A DNA stretch of 64,000 nt from contig NZ_AP022829.1 in the NCBI RefSeq assembly GCF_011405655.1, forward strand, positions 1,721,001-1,785,000, written 5' to 3'. Under the pieces are notes generated by a model. That model ran no database searches and was not told where the DNA came from. It saw only the letters and a program-made list of their open reading frames with translations. Below are positions 49,263 to 58,775 of this stretch, one piece after another (position 1 is the first letter of the stretch; the number at the start of each line of letters is the position of its first letter). The translations under genes and the position numbers were made by a program. Source of the stretch: Adlercreutzia hattorii. Lineage in GTDB: Bacteria > Actinomycetota > Coriobacteriia > Coriobacteriales > Eggerthellaceae.

Positions 49263-49578
49263 GACGCAGCCTTTCGCCCCGAGGATACATAAGAAGCATC
49301 CTCGGGGCGGGGAGCTGGCCGACCCCGCCCGTTTCGCTACCTTAGGCAACGGGAGAAAGGCAGGCAAATGGACCTTTGCGATTGGGTTCGTTTTGCGGCT
49401 TGCTTGCTGAACCTGATGGCTCGAATCCGCGAGTACGCGGATTCGAGCCGAAAGGCAAGGCGGGCACGTCATGCAAGACGGCCCAAATAACAAACGGTTC
49501 AGGGGAGATTTCACTGGCCAGTGGCTCCCCTCGAGCCTGCCTTATATTCTAGCAAGCATCGCTAGAAAATGAAAGGAG
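49263..49578. ncRNA. Gene-free stretch with a candidate structured RNA
   Basis: AAGGCAGGC (49357-49365) can pair with GCCTGCCTT (49535-49543), enclosing four hairpins: GGTTC/GAACC (49385-49413), a perfect 14-bp arm (49418-49449, loop AGTA), GGGC/GCCC (49462-49484) and GGGGAG/CTCCCC (49502-49530). Another stem CGCCCCGAGGAT/ATCCTCGGGGCG lies right after comF (49279-49310) without a T run. No coding frame is credible. Strand not determined; it does not match tmRNA, RNase P or SRP RNA motifs known to me. Confidence 0.35.
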
Positions 49579-50931
49579 TTATTTCGAGGAGAGACGAACG
49601 CCCTCGGCCTCGGAGAACTCGGCGACGTCCACCGAGATGGAATGGCGGATGGGCTTCCACGCCGCCTTCTTCACGAGCGCGATGAGCGCAATGGGGATGT
49701 AGGTGAGCATGAAGAAGGGGAAGGTGAACATGTAGCGGATCTTCTTCGCCGTGGTGGTGCGGATGGAGTCCCATTCCACGAAGGTGGTAAGCACGCCGAA
49801 GACGAACATGAACACGATGTAGTTGCACAGACAGAACACGACCGAGGTCACCGAGCTCGCGATGGCCACGCCCGTGGACATGACGCCCGTGGCCGCCAGC
49901 ACGATGATAATGGTGTTGAACAGAATGGAGATGATGGAGAGCAGCATGCCCGGAGCGATGGTCATGAGCATGTCGTAGCAGGCGAAGCGGTAGCCCGCGG
50001 GATTGGTCAGCGTGCCCTTCACCAGGCCGCCCGCGTAGTGGGCGAACACCTGGTAGAAGCCCTTGGCCCAGCGGAAGCGCTGGTTCCACGAATCGCGGAA
50101 GGTGATGGGCTGCTCGTCGTAGAGCACCGCCGTCGGGCAGTAGGAGATGCGCACGCCGTCGATGATGGAGGCGGCGGAAAACTCGATGTCCTCGGTCAGC
50201 AGGTGCCACTTCCAGCCGCCGGCGGCCTTCAGGATGTCGGCGGCGATGAAGAAGCCCGTGCCCGACACGGCGCAGGAGGTGTTCAGCGTGAGGCGCGCCT
50301 GGTTCAAGAACTTCGCTTCGCGCAGGAACCACACGCCGTAGCCAGCGGAGATCCAGTTGCTGCCGAAGTTCTTGGAGTTGCGGTAGGAGGTGGAGGCCTT
50401 CGCGCCGTTATCGAAGGTGGCGTTCATCTCACGGAAGTAGTTCACATCGAGCACGTTGTCGGCGTCGAAGACGAAAAACGCCTCATAGTCGCGGTCGGCG
50501 TACTGCTCCCAGATGGCCTTCAGGCCGTAATCGAGCGCATAGCCCTTCCCCACCAGCTTGTCGTTGCTGCGGGGGAACACGATGGCGCCGGCCTCGCGGG
50601 CCACGTCGGCCGTGTTATCAGTGCAGTTGTCGGCGATGACGAAGATGTCGATGAGCTCGGCGGGATAGTTCTGCACCTTGATGGAGTGGATGAGGTCGGC
50701 GATGACCGTCTCCTCATTGCGCGCCGCCACCATGACCGCGTAGCGGTGGTTGGCGCGCGCCATCTTCTTCGGTGCCCGGCGCGTCAGCACCACGAGCACG
50801 TAGAAAAGCTGGTAGGTATAGCAAATAGTGAAGGTAAGAAACACGCAGAAATTGAAGATGTCAACGAAGGACAACGCCGACACTTGCGATGCTACGGTAT
50901 CGAACACCTTGAGGCTCCTAGGACATGACAT
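49579..50931 (-). CDS. Processive GT2 glycosyltransferase (hyaluronan/cellulose synthase-like)
   Basis: A 450-residue membrane enzyme. One N-terminal helix (~24-50), the GT2 domain (VMVAARNEETVIADLI, FVIADNCTDNTADVA, FVFDADNVLD) with the processivity motif QRFRWAKGF, and about four C-terminal helices (~300-430). TED in LLTEDIEFSA is the catalytic-base motif. It should make and export a polysaccharide or glycolipid; the product is unknown. No other exopolysaccharide genes are adjacent. A small hairpin (GCTAG...CTAGC) follows its stop. Confidence 0.9.
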   Translation of the reverse strand: MSCPRSLKVFDTVASQVSALSFVDIFNFCVFLTFTICYTYQLFYVLVVLTRRAPKKMARANHRYAVMVAARNEETVIADLIHSIKVQNYPAELIDIFVIADNCTDNTADVAREAGAIVFPRSNDKLVGKGYALDYGLKAIWEQYADRDYEAFFVFDADNVLDVNYFREMNATFDNGAKASTSYRNSKNFGSNWISAGYGVWFLREAKFLNQARLTLNTSCAVSGTGFFIAADILKAAGGWKWHLLTEDIEFSAASIIDGVRISYCPTAVLYDEQPITFRDSWNQRFRWAKGFYQVFAHYAGGLVKGTLTNPAGYRFACYDMLMTIAPGMLLSIISILFNTIIIVLAATGVMSTGVAIASSVTSVVFCLCNYIVFMFVFGVLTTFVEWDSIRTTTAKKIRYMFTFPFFMLTYIPIALIALVKKAAWKPIRHSISVDVAEFSEAEGVRLSSK

Positions 50932-51327
50932 GCGCCCGCACGGTCAGTGGCGTGGGCGCGGCTGCACAAACGGTTGAAGTATAGCCCTTTCGAGCCAAGT
51001 TGGCAGCGCCAGTTGGGTCACGACGGCCGAAATGGGGGCAATCGAGGCCAAAGTGTTCCTTTTCGCCGCATTTGCGCCACATCCCCTCCATACCTGTAAG
51101 GGAAGCGTAAGGTTTGGTGGAGGGGCGGGAGGCCGGGATCGGCGGAGGGGCTCGCGCTCAAGCCCGAAACGTCAGCAGGATACGTGCGGGAGGCCGCGGG
51201 TCGGCGGAGGGGCTCGCGCGCAGGTTGCGCAGCGACTGGAACAGCCCAGTGGGCTGTTCCACCAAGCGAGCCATTGCTTGAGCACGTGCCCCTCCGCCGA
51301 CCCGCGGCCGGACAGTTTAGGAAGCTT
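50932..51327. repeat. Gene-free stretch with a nested palindrome near ahcY
   Basis: Perfect 22-bp arms GGCCGCGGGTCGGCGGAGGG-GC (51192-51213) and its complement (51288-51309) enclose a perfect 23-bp palindrome GGAACAGCCCA-G-TGGGCTGTTCC (51238-51260). A partial direct copy of the left arm occurs at ~51131-51165. It could end the ahcY transcript or be a mobile repeat. No gene is supported. Confidence 0.6.
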
Positions 51328-52584
51328 CTAGAAATTCCAAGAGTTCATATAGGCGATCTGCTCCTCGGTGAGGGTGTCGATCTCGATGCCGAGCGTCTCC
51401 AGCTTCACGCGAGCCACGTCGTCGTCAATGGCGGCGGGCACGTCGTAGACCTTGTCCTCAAGCTCGGAGGCATGCTTGAACAGGTACTCGGCGGCCAGGG
51501 CCTGGTTGGCGAAGCTCATGTCCATAACCGAGGCCGGGTGCCCCTCGGCGCAGGCGAGGTTCACAAGGCGCCCCTCGGCGAGCACGGTGATGGTGCGCCC
51601 GTCGGGCAGCGTGTACTCCTCCACCAGCGGCTTCAGCTCCTCCACCTTCACGGCGTTCGCGCGCAGCCATTTCATGTTGATCTCGGAGTCGAAATGGCCG
51701 GAGTTGCAGATGATGGCGCCGTCCTTCATGTTCTTGAAGGCCGGCTCGTCGATGACGTTGCAGTCGCCGGTGACGGTGACCCACACGTCGGCGAAGCGGG
51801 CGGCATCCTCGGCCTTCATCACGCGGTAGCCCTCCATGTGGGCCTCAAGCGCCTTCAGGGGGTCGACCTCGCAGACGATGACGTCCATACCCATGCCCTT
51901 CGCGCGCTGGGCCAGACCGCTCCCGCAGTAGCCATAACCGGACACTACCATGGTGCGGCCGCACAGAAGGCGGTTCGTGGCGCGCACGATGCCGTCCAAG
52001 GTGGACTGGCCCGTGCCGTAGTGGTTGTCGAAGCAGTGCTTGGTGTTGGCGTCGTTGATGTTGAACACCGGGTAGCGTAGCGCGCCGTCCTTCGCCATGG
52101 CCATAAGGCGCACCACGCCGGTGGTGGTCTCCTCGGTGCCGCCGATCACGCCTTCCAGCTTCTCGGGGAACTTCGTGTGCAGGGCGGTGTCCAGATCGGC
52201 GCCGTCGTCCATGATGATCTGCGGGTTGGTGGCCACCACCTCGGCAATGTGGCGCTCATAGGTTTCCGCGTCCTCGCCGGCGATGGCATACACGCGCACG
52301 CCGTAGTCGCGCACGAGCGAGGCAGCAGTGTCGTCCTGGGTGGACAGCGGATTGGAGGCACAGAGCGTCACCTCCGCGCCCGAAGCCACGAGCGTGCGCA
52401 TGAGGTTCGCCGTCTCGGTGGTCACGTGCATGCAGGCGCCGATGCGCACGCCCTCGAGCGGGCGCTCCTCGGCGAAGCGCTCGCGGATGCGGGCGAGCAC
52501 CGGCATATCGCGGTCGGCCCACAGAATGCGCTTCTGCCCCTCGTCGGCCAGGTTGATGTCCAAAATATCGCAGGCTTGGCTCAC
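51328..52584 (-). CDS. ahcY: Adenosylhomocysteinase (SAH hydrolase)
   Basis: A 418-residue NAD-dependent enzyme that splits S-adenosylhomocysteine, relieving product inhibition of methyltransferases. Motifs: [47 protein letters not shown], and the NAD fold [23 protein letters not shown] 52584 follows GAAAGGAAG; the longer frame to 52704 lacks a site. Many actinobacterial AhcY proteins are ~480 residues, so this is the shorter archaeal-like type. Confidence 0.95.
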   Translation of the reverse strand: MSQACDILDINLADEGQKRILWADRDMPVLARIRERFAEERPLEGVRIGACMHVTTETANLMRTLVASGAEVTLCASNPLSTQDDTAASLVRDYGVRVYAIAGEDAETYERHIAEVVATNPQIIMDDGADLDTALHTKFPEKLEGVIGGTEETTTGVVRLMAMAKDGALRYPVFNINDANTKHCFDNHYGTGQSTLDGIVRATNRLLCGRTMVVSGYGYCGSGLAQRAKGMGMDVIVCEVDPLKALEAHMEGYRVMKAEDAARFADVWVTVTGDCNVIDEPAFKNMKDGAIICNSGHFDSEINMKWLRANAVKVEELKPLVEEYTLPDGRTITVLAEGRLVNLACAEGHPASVMDMSFANQALAAEYLFKHASELEDKVYDVPAAIDDDVARVKLETLGIEIDTLTEEQIAYMNSWNF

Positions 52585-52831
52585 GGATTGCTTCCTTTCG
52601 TAGCGTTCGTCTCTCCGGGTCGGATGACGTCCGGGGAATGTGCACGGGCAACAGGGTAGCACAGCACCCGTGCCCGCACGGCGCTGTTTCGGGAACCTCC
52701 CCACAGGTTGGACAATCGGCGGCGCATCCTCGCCGAGACACGGCCGCTTCAGGTATCATGATCGCGCAGGATTCACAGCGCGCCCGTGGCTTTTACGCCG
52801 GCGTGGCGCCTCTTCGAGAAAGGACTCCCCC

Positions 52832-53155
52832 ATGATCGTCACCACCACCCCCACCGTGGAGGGCTACCGCATCACCGGCTACTATGGCATCGTGTTCGGC
52901 GAAGTCATCACGGGCATCAACTTTTTGAAGGACTTCGGCGCCGGCATCCGCAACCTCGTGGGCGGAAGATCCGCCGGCTACGAGGAGGAGCTGATGGCGG
53001 CCCGTACCCAGGCCTTGGAGGAGCTGCAGCAGCGCGCCGCGGCCCTGGGCGCCCACGCCATCGTTGGAGTGGACATGGACTACGAGGTGCTCGGCCAGGG
53101 CAACATGCTCATGGTCACCGCCTCCGGCACCGCCGTCACGGTAGAGACGGTGTAG
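52832..53155 (+). CDS. YbjQ/UPF0145 family protein, copy 1
   Basis: A 107-residue member of the heavy-metal-binding-domain (YbjQ) family: [40 protein letters not shown] and [13 protein letters not shown]. The family forms pentamers, and its function is not settled. Positions 52931-53136 are identical to 60398-60603 of copy 2, while the first ~97 bp differ at many silent sites. AAAGGAC lies upstream of the ATG. Confidence 0.9.
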   Translation: MIVTTTPTVEGYRITGYYGIVFGEVITGINFLKDFGAGIRNLVGGRSAGYEEELMAARTQALEELQQRAAALGAHAIVGVDMDYEVLGQGNMLMVTASGTAVTVETV

Positions 53156-53193
53156 CGAGCCGATACGCTCGCCCCGGTTGGCGAAGAGGCCGC

Positions 53194-53321
53194 TTTCTGC
53201 ACGAGATTTACCGTTATGAGCGTCTAAGAGGGCTTACTTCCCCTTTTGATACATGTTTTACGCTAATTGCGTCTTCAGTTTCCGCATTCAGACGCTCGTA
53301 AACGGCGATCTCGTGCAGAAA
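53194..53321. repeat. Small inverted-repeat element (MITE-like)
   Basis: TTTCTGCACGAGAT at the left end (from 53194) and ATCTCGTGCAGAAA at the right (to 53321) are perfect 14-bp inverted ends. An inner GAGCGTCT/AGACGCTC pair is also perfect. Total about 128 bp between ybjQ and the methyltransferase. Confidence 0.5.
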
Positions 53322-53338
53322 TGGGCACGTTCGTCGAC

Positions 53339-54079
53339 TCATCGAGCGCCTTCGAGTGACAGAAGGCGATAGGTCGCGTCGTCGCCGGGCACGGTGGGGA
53401 CAGGGCGGTCGGGCGCGCTGCCCTCCTCGGGGGAAAGCGGCCGCTCGCTGCGAATCACGGGCTCGGAGAACCCCGCCGTCGCAAGCCACGCGAGAAGTTC
53501 CTCGAAAGTCGGCGCCGCCTGCACGGCGTTCGGAAGGGCGCGGGCCGCCTCGACGACGGCCGCGCGACTGGCATCCACTGCGAAATCGGCATCGCCCGCG
53601 CGCCCCTTTCCGTTCGGCTCCGCCACGGGAACCTCGGCCAGCAGCACGCCGCCGGGCGCCAGCACGCGACCGCACTCCCTAAGCGCCCGGGCCGGAGAGG
53701 CGAACAGTGAAAGGGAGCTGTTCAAATAGACGAAGTCCGCCCAGCCCTCCTCAAGGCCCGCCGCGGCCAAATCTTCAGGGAAGCCAACGCGAAACGCCAT
53801 GTTGCACCGGGAGAGGCCGCTGCGCTCAAGAGCCCTGGGCACGCCCGCCCGAGCCGCCTCCACAAAGGCCTCGTTCCAGTCGACCCCGACGACGAAGCCG
53901 CCCTCCCCCACCTGCTCGCTCAGCTTGTAGGTGCCCTTGCCGCGGCGGCACCCCACGTTCACGATGCGCGCGCCAACCAGCGACCGCTCCGGCAGCTCCA
54001 TATGGCAGCGCGCCTCAAACCCGCCATCGCAGGCAAGTTCGGCGTAGTATTGCTGCAGTTCATCGCTTTCCACGGCCAT
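53339..54079 (-). CDS. Class I SAM-dependent methyltransferase
   Basis: A 246-residue protein. Motif I is IVNVGCRRGKGTYKLSEQ, with GFVVGVDWNEAFVEAA, PEDLAAAG, ADFVYLNSSLSLF and RVLAPGGVLLAEVPV after it. The order matches ArsM- or UbiE-like small-molecule methyltransferases, but the ArsM cysteine pattern is not clear, so the substrate is unknown. It stands between a YbjQ gene and a Fic gene in the accessory region. Confidence 0.82.
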   Translation of the reverse strand: MAVESDELQQYYAELACDGGFEARCHMELPERSLVGARIVNVGCRRGKGTYKLSEQVGEGGFVVGVDWNEAFVEAARAGVPRALERSGLSRCNMAFRVGFPEDLAAAGLEEGWADFVYLNSSLSLFASPARALRECGRVLAPGGVLLAEVPVAEPNGKGRAGDADFAVDASRAAVVEAARALPNAVQAAPTFEELLAWLATAGFSEPVIRSERPLSPEEGSAPDRPVPTVPGDDATYRLLSLEGAR

Positions 54080-54123
54080 TCTCCTTTTTTAAACCTCTTC
54101 GCGTGACCATCAGAGAAACCGTT

Positions 54124-55014
54124 TTATCCCAGCAGCGCCAGGCGTTTGCCGAGCTCCTGATCCTCCAGCTCAATGACGAGCCGCAGAAGGGCCGTGCCGT
54201 CGCGATGCTCCACGTCGCCCGCGAAGGCGGCGATGGCGTCGTAGTAGCGACGGGCGCTCTCGCGGTCGGCCTTGAAGGCGATGGGCGGGAAACCCGCTTC
54301 CATGAGCATGAGGTTGAGAAGGGCGCGGCCCGTGCGGCCGTTGCCGTCGCCGAAGGGATGGATGTCCTCGAACACCAGGTGGAACAGCGCCGCCGTCGCC
54401 ACGCCCGGGTGCGCCAAAGACGATGCGAGCAGCGCGCCCATCAATTCCGGCACGCGGGCGGGAGGGGGCGGATACATAGAAGACGAGGTGACGTAGCGCA
54501 TGTCCCAGCGGTACTCCCCCGGATCGGCCTCTTCCAAGTGGGCGGCAATGAGGCGGTGCACGTCGAAGACGATCTCTTCGGAAAGGGGCGCGCCATCCGC
54601 CGCGAGCTTGCGCACCCGGATGAAAGCGGCGTCGGCGTCCATCACCTCCAAATGGTCGTGCAGCGGCTTGCCGGGAATGGTGAGGTCGCGCTCAAGCACC
54701 ATGGCCGTCTCGGCGAGGGTGAGGCCGTTGCCCTCCAGCGCCGTCGTCGTATGGGCGAATTCCACGCGGAACGCCTCGGAGGCGCTCCCCTCCTCGCGGG
54801 CCGCATCGAAGCCGTGCCGCGAGAGCTCGTCGCGCTTCCGCGCCAGGCGCTCAAGATCGGCGTCGAGCGCGGCATCGTAGGTCGGCTCGACCTCGAAGCG
54901 GCGAAGATTGTCCTGATGCCGGGAGAGAAATGCCAGCTGCTCGTCGGTCACGCCGTACATCTTCTCGTAGCCGGAGGCGTACTCCAGCTCCTCTATCTCG
55001 TATCGCGCACCCAT
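54124..55014 (-). CDS. Fic-domain protein (probable AMPylase)
   Basis: A 296-residue Fic protein. The active site HPFGDGNGRTGRALLNLML (~225-240) has the catalytic His, Asp/Glu and GNGR. An inhibitory-helix motif TTALEGN (~75-81) precedes it, the type that blocks ATP binding until relieved. FAHTTTALEGNGLTLAETAMVL is thus a class II arrangement. No separate antitoxin gene is visible. Start uncertain: ATG 55014 (GGAG 5 nt upstream) is favoured over the longer frames at 55029 and 55164. Confidence 0.88.
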   Translation of the reverse strand: MGARYEIEELEYASGYEKMYGVTDEQLAFLSRHQDNLRRFEVEPTYDAALDADLERLARKRDELSRHGFDAAREEGSASEAFRVEFAHTTTALEGNGLTLAETAMVLERDLTIPGKPLHDHLEVMDADAAFIRVRKLAADGAPLSEEIVFDVHRLIAAHLEEADPGEYRWDMRYVTSSSMYPPPPARVPELMGALLASSLAHPGVATAALFHLVFEDIHPFGDGNGRTGRALLNLMLMEAGFPPIAFKADRESARRYYDAIAAFAGDVEHRDGTALLRLVIELEDQELGKRLALLG

Positions 55015-55116
55015 GCCACTCCGTCTCATACCGCCGGCCTTGTCTTGATCCATTCTAGCGAACGGCAGCGCGGAAAGCCTAGACCGTTGCCAGGCGCACG
55101 GCATTTCCACGGGCAG

Positions 55117-55150
55117 AAACACAAAGCGGCGGCCCGCACAGGGCCGCCGC
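55117..55150 (-). terminator. Terminator of the molybdoenzyme module
   Basis: On the minus strand GCGGCGGCCC-TGTGC-GGGCCGCCGC followed by TTTGTGTTT. Confidence 0.82.
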
Positions 55151-55242
55151 AAAGGGAGGGACACCGCCCGCGGAGGAGGAGTTGCGCGGGCGGCGAGGAG
55201 GGGGGCCGCCGGCCGTGCTGGGCAGGCGGCCCGGCGGAAACG

Positions 55243-55851
55243 TTACTCGTTCACCTTGTGGGGCAGGTACCACACAGACGGGCTCGTGCCCTCCTCGGCC
55301 TTGAGCTGGAAGCCACCTGCAGCCTCGGCTTGGGCCTTGATGTCCTCGAGGTCGCCGAACAGTCGCGCCCCGGCCGGGCAGGCGGCCACGCAGGCCTGGA
55401 CCTCGCCCTTGCCGGCGTCGATGCGCTCGGCGCAGAAGGTGCACTTGTCCATGGTCATGGGCGGCATGGTCTCGTACATGACCGCCTCGTACTCGCTGAG
55501 CTCGGAGCCGAAGTAGCCGTCCTCGGAGGCCGCCAGGTGACGCGCGTCGTAGGGGCACACGGTCTGGCAGCTGCCGCAGCCGATGCACTTGTCCTTATCG
55601 ATGACGACGATGCCGTCCTCGCGCTTGTAGGTGGCGTCCTGCGGGCAGACCTCCACGCAGGGGGCCGTCTCGCAGTGCATGCACAGCATCGGATAGGCCG
55701 TCTTGCGCACGTCGGGGTACGTGCCCTCGAAGACGCGGTCCACGCGGGAGCGGCGCACGCCTGGGCGGGTGCCGTGGGCCTCTTTGCAGGCCACGCTGCA
55801 GGCGTGGCAGCCCACGCATTTCTTCAAGTCGATGAGCATTCCGTAGGTCAT
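55243..55851 (-). CDS. 4Fe-4S electron-transfer subunit (DmsB/NrfC-like)
   Basis: A 202-residue protein with four ferredoxin-type cysteine groups: CVGCHACSVACKEAHG, CMHCETAPCVEVCPQDA, CIGCGSCQTVCPYDA and CTFC...CVAACPAGA. It passes electrons to the molybdoenzyme encoded just upstream. There is no Tat signal of its own, so it would be exported with the catalytic subunit. No NrfD/DmsC membrane anchor gene is next to it, so the electron donor is unclear. Confidence 0.92.
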   Translation of the reverse strand: MTYGMLIDLKKCVGCHACSVACKEAHGTRPGVRRSRVDRVFEGTYPDVRKTAYPMLCMHCETAPCVEVCPQDATYKREDGIVVIDKDKCIGCGSCQTVCPYDARHLAASEDGYFGSELSEYEAVMYETMPPMTMDKCTFCAERIDAGKGEVQACVAACPAGARLFGDLEDIKAQAEAAGGFQLKAEEGTSPSVWYLPHKVNE

Positions 55852-55864
55852 ATCTCATCCCCTC

Positions 55865-58587
55865 CTAAGCGATCTTCTCGATTTTAACGCGGACACATTG
55901 ATCAAAGGCGGAACAGATGTGGTCTAAGCGATCCGGCGTCTGACCGGGAATCAGATGCACGACAGGCACGCCTTTGTTGAACGCACGGGGCATGTACTTC
56001 GACTTCGATCCCCAATGGCCGCCGATTACCGATACACATTCCGCATGAACGCCCTCGGAGGTTGCCAGCACGCCCTCGACCGAAGCGCCCTCAAGGCTGG
56101 AGAGGCGCACCTTGCCCCCGTTCGCAAGGCCCTTCTCCTTGGCCTTGGCTGCGTTCATCTCAATCGTGTAGCCGTAGGGGTTCTCTTCGTTGATCTCGTT
56201 GACGTAGGGGTTCTCCATAAGCCAGGAATCGGTGTTGATGGCATCGGTGTGATACACGGGAATAATGTCGAAGTCGGAATCGACCACCTCGTAACCGCAG
56301 CCAGGCTTCCAGTCGGGCAGCGCCTCGTAGTCATCGGTCTCCACGGGATGCCCAGCTCGGCCACCTTGGCCTCCACCTTCTCCTTGGCCTCCAGCATGAA
56401 GTCGAAATACATGGGCACACGACCAGCGTCGCCGTTCGCCCACAGATACGCCTCATCGACATCGCGCGGATGGTCGTAAACGCCATGCTCCTTGAACCAC
56501 GCGAAATCATGCTCCTCGTCGATGTTGGACTTCAGCACCGAATCGGCGAAGGCCTCGACCTCGAGCTTCTGATCCATGGGAACAGCGTACTCTTCCTTAA
56601 CGCGGAAAAACTTGTTCAGCAGACCAATGAACTCAGCGTTCTTGCCAGCGCGATCGGCCAACTCGCTGAACAACTCCCAGCTGGAAGGAGCGCCGTCGCG
56701 GGGCTCGACGACCTTCTGCCATACGGCGATCGTCCACGGATTGCCCATACCGCCGATCATGCGGTGATTGTTCGCCGCATGGGGCAAAGGCTCGCTGCGC
56801 TCAAGGTAGCAGCACTCCGGCAAAATGACGTCGTAGAAATAGGACGACTCGTTCAAATACATATCGATACCGATAACGTAGTTGTAATTCTTGAAAATCT
56901 CTGCTTGCTCGTCGTAGTTGCCCCACCACTTAATGGGATTGCAGGCATAGCAGAAAGCGACTTCGGCAGGCTGGGTATGGTACAAATCGGGATTGGCCTG
57001 CGATACGTGCACGAAGTGCTTATCTTCGCTGAGGGGCTGCAGCTCCATCAGGTTCATGCTGGTCGGCGTATAATCGCTCTCGTAAATCTTCTGGTAATAG
57101 GAACCCGGGAAGCCCAGCAGCAACCCATCGTACTCGATAAGGCCCTCAGGCTCCCACACGGCGGGGTGCCAAGACATGTTCGGATTATCGTCGGTCCAAC
57201 CGTTGCAAGCCGGGTCAAAGCCGCAGAAACCGCCGACGGAGTTCGTAGAGCCAATGAGGTTGTTCAGCGTGAACACGGCCCAGCAAATATGGAATGCATG
57301 CTTGTGGCGTGTAATGCCCGAAAAAGCATCCACCGCTGCAGGGCGATATGGCAGCGTCACACCGTCGATCTCGATGGTCTCGCCGATATGCGCAGCCTCG
57401 CCAAGCTCCTTGGCAATCTGGCGAATGGTGGCCGCCGGCACCGTGGTGATCTCCTCCTGGTACTCGGGCGTGTACTTCGCCACGCGCTCCTTGTACAGGG
57501 TAAATCCGGTCTTGCACGCCACGCCGTTCACCTCGAAAGAGCCCTCAAGCTGGGGATCGGCGCATTTGTCGTAGGTCTTCGGCGTGCCGTCAGCGTCCAT
57601 GTAAAGCGATTTGCCGGCCGTCTCGTCGAAGAGGATACGGCCCGTCTCCACATTCACGAGCGACGGGGCATTGGTGCGCGTCTTCAGGAACTCAACGTCG
57701 ATGAGCCCCTCCTCGATGAGCACGTTGGCGATAGCGAGCGCTGCGGCGGCATCGGTGCCAGGGCGAATGGGCACCCACAGGTCGGCCTTCTCGCCCGATG
57801 CGCCCATATGAGGATCGAACACCACATGGCGAAGACCCTCGGCGCGACGATTCGCGAAGAGCTCGGCGGTCATGTTGAAGCCGTGGCGCGTGGCCGTGCC
57901 AGCATTGGTGCCGAACTGGATGACGTAGTTGCAGTACTTGTAGTCGGGACGCGCGTTACCCGTACCCGTAAGCAGGTATTCCATCTGGTGGACGCCCGTG
58001 CCGCAAATATCGGAGCTAGCTCCCTCAGCGCTCCCGTAAATGGCGCCGAGGGCGCTGCCGCGCACAAGAGAGCCGATTTGGCTGGCAACCATGGACATGC
58101 CGATCACTGCATGGGGGCCGCTGCGCTCGATGGCCTCCCTCATATGGCTGTCGACGAGATCATACGCCTCGTCCCAGGAAATCTCCTCCCAACCGGGATC
58201 CTCGTTGAAGCCCTTCTTGGGATTGGTGCGCTTCATGGGCTTGGTGATACGGTTGGGATCGTACAGCATCATAATGCCCGCGGCGCCCTTGCCGCAGATA
58301 TGCCCGTTGCCAATGGAGCTTTCGGGGTTGCCCGTCAACTCGACAACCACGCCATCGACAACATGGGCTTTGATGGAGCAGTTGTTAAAGCACATGTTGC
58401 AGGTCGTGGGAATCCACTCCCCTGCCTCCGGATCATAGGCCGTCTTCTCCGGCGAGGTGCTCGCCAGATCGGTCCCCTCCTTCTCTGCCGTGCCGGACGA
58501 GCATCCCGCCAACCCGGCCCCGAGAGCCGCAGCGCCAGCCCCCGCCACGAACCCGCGGCGGCTGATGTTCAAGCCGTTCTCGCTCAT
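55865..58587 (-). pseudogene. Molybdopterin oxidoreductase catalytic subunit, frameshifted
   Basis: A Tat-exported DMSO-reductase-family subunit (~907 residues if intact). ISRRGFVAGAGAAALGAG is the Tat signal. CNMCFNNC (~62-69) with a later CGKG binds a 4Fe-4S cluster. The molybdopterin domains include GNPESSIGNGHICGKGAAG and VVFDPHMGASGEKADLWVPI. Translation in the first frame stops at 56155; the conserved end (YEALPDWKPGCGYEVVDSDF to KIEKIA) is in another frame from ~56350 to 55865. One base is missing in a GGG run at 56345-56347 on the plus strand. It may be a sequencing error or a recent mutation. Substrate not identifiable. Confidence 0.85.
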
Positions 58588-58724
58588 AACATTCCTCTCT
58601 TTCTCTCATCCCGGAATCATCAGATCCCCTCAATGCGCCCGCAGCGCACGACATTGCGGGCAATCGCATTTTCTCGCGGAAGCGAAAAAGAGTTTGCGCC
58701 CCCGGCGTCAAACCAAACAGGCTG

Positions 58725-58746
58725 AATTGTCGCCCTCGCGACAATT
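58725..58746. promoter_or_regulatory. Perfect 22-bp operator-like palindrome upstream of the molybdoenzyme gene
   Basis: AATTGTCGC-CCTC-GCGACAATT, 9-bp perfect arms, 138 bp upstream of the molybdoenzyme ATG and just before the regulator gene's stop side. On the minus strand a -35-like TTGACG lies at 58711-58706; the palindrome centre would then be near -61, a class I activator position. Confidence 0.45.
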
Positions 58747-58775
58747 ATTCAAAGGGCGCTGTTGTAACATGTAAT

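Noticed and set aside
49263-49578. tmRNA, SRP RNA or RNase P RNA
   Set aside because: None of their signature sequences were found; the closing-stem structure was kept only as a candidate unknown RNA.
52585-52660. SAH riboswitch upstream of ahcY
   Set aside because: The leader does not show the conserved SAH-riboswitch core I know of; no alternative structure stood out.
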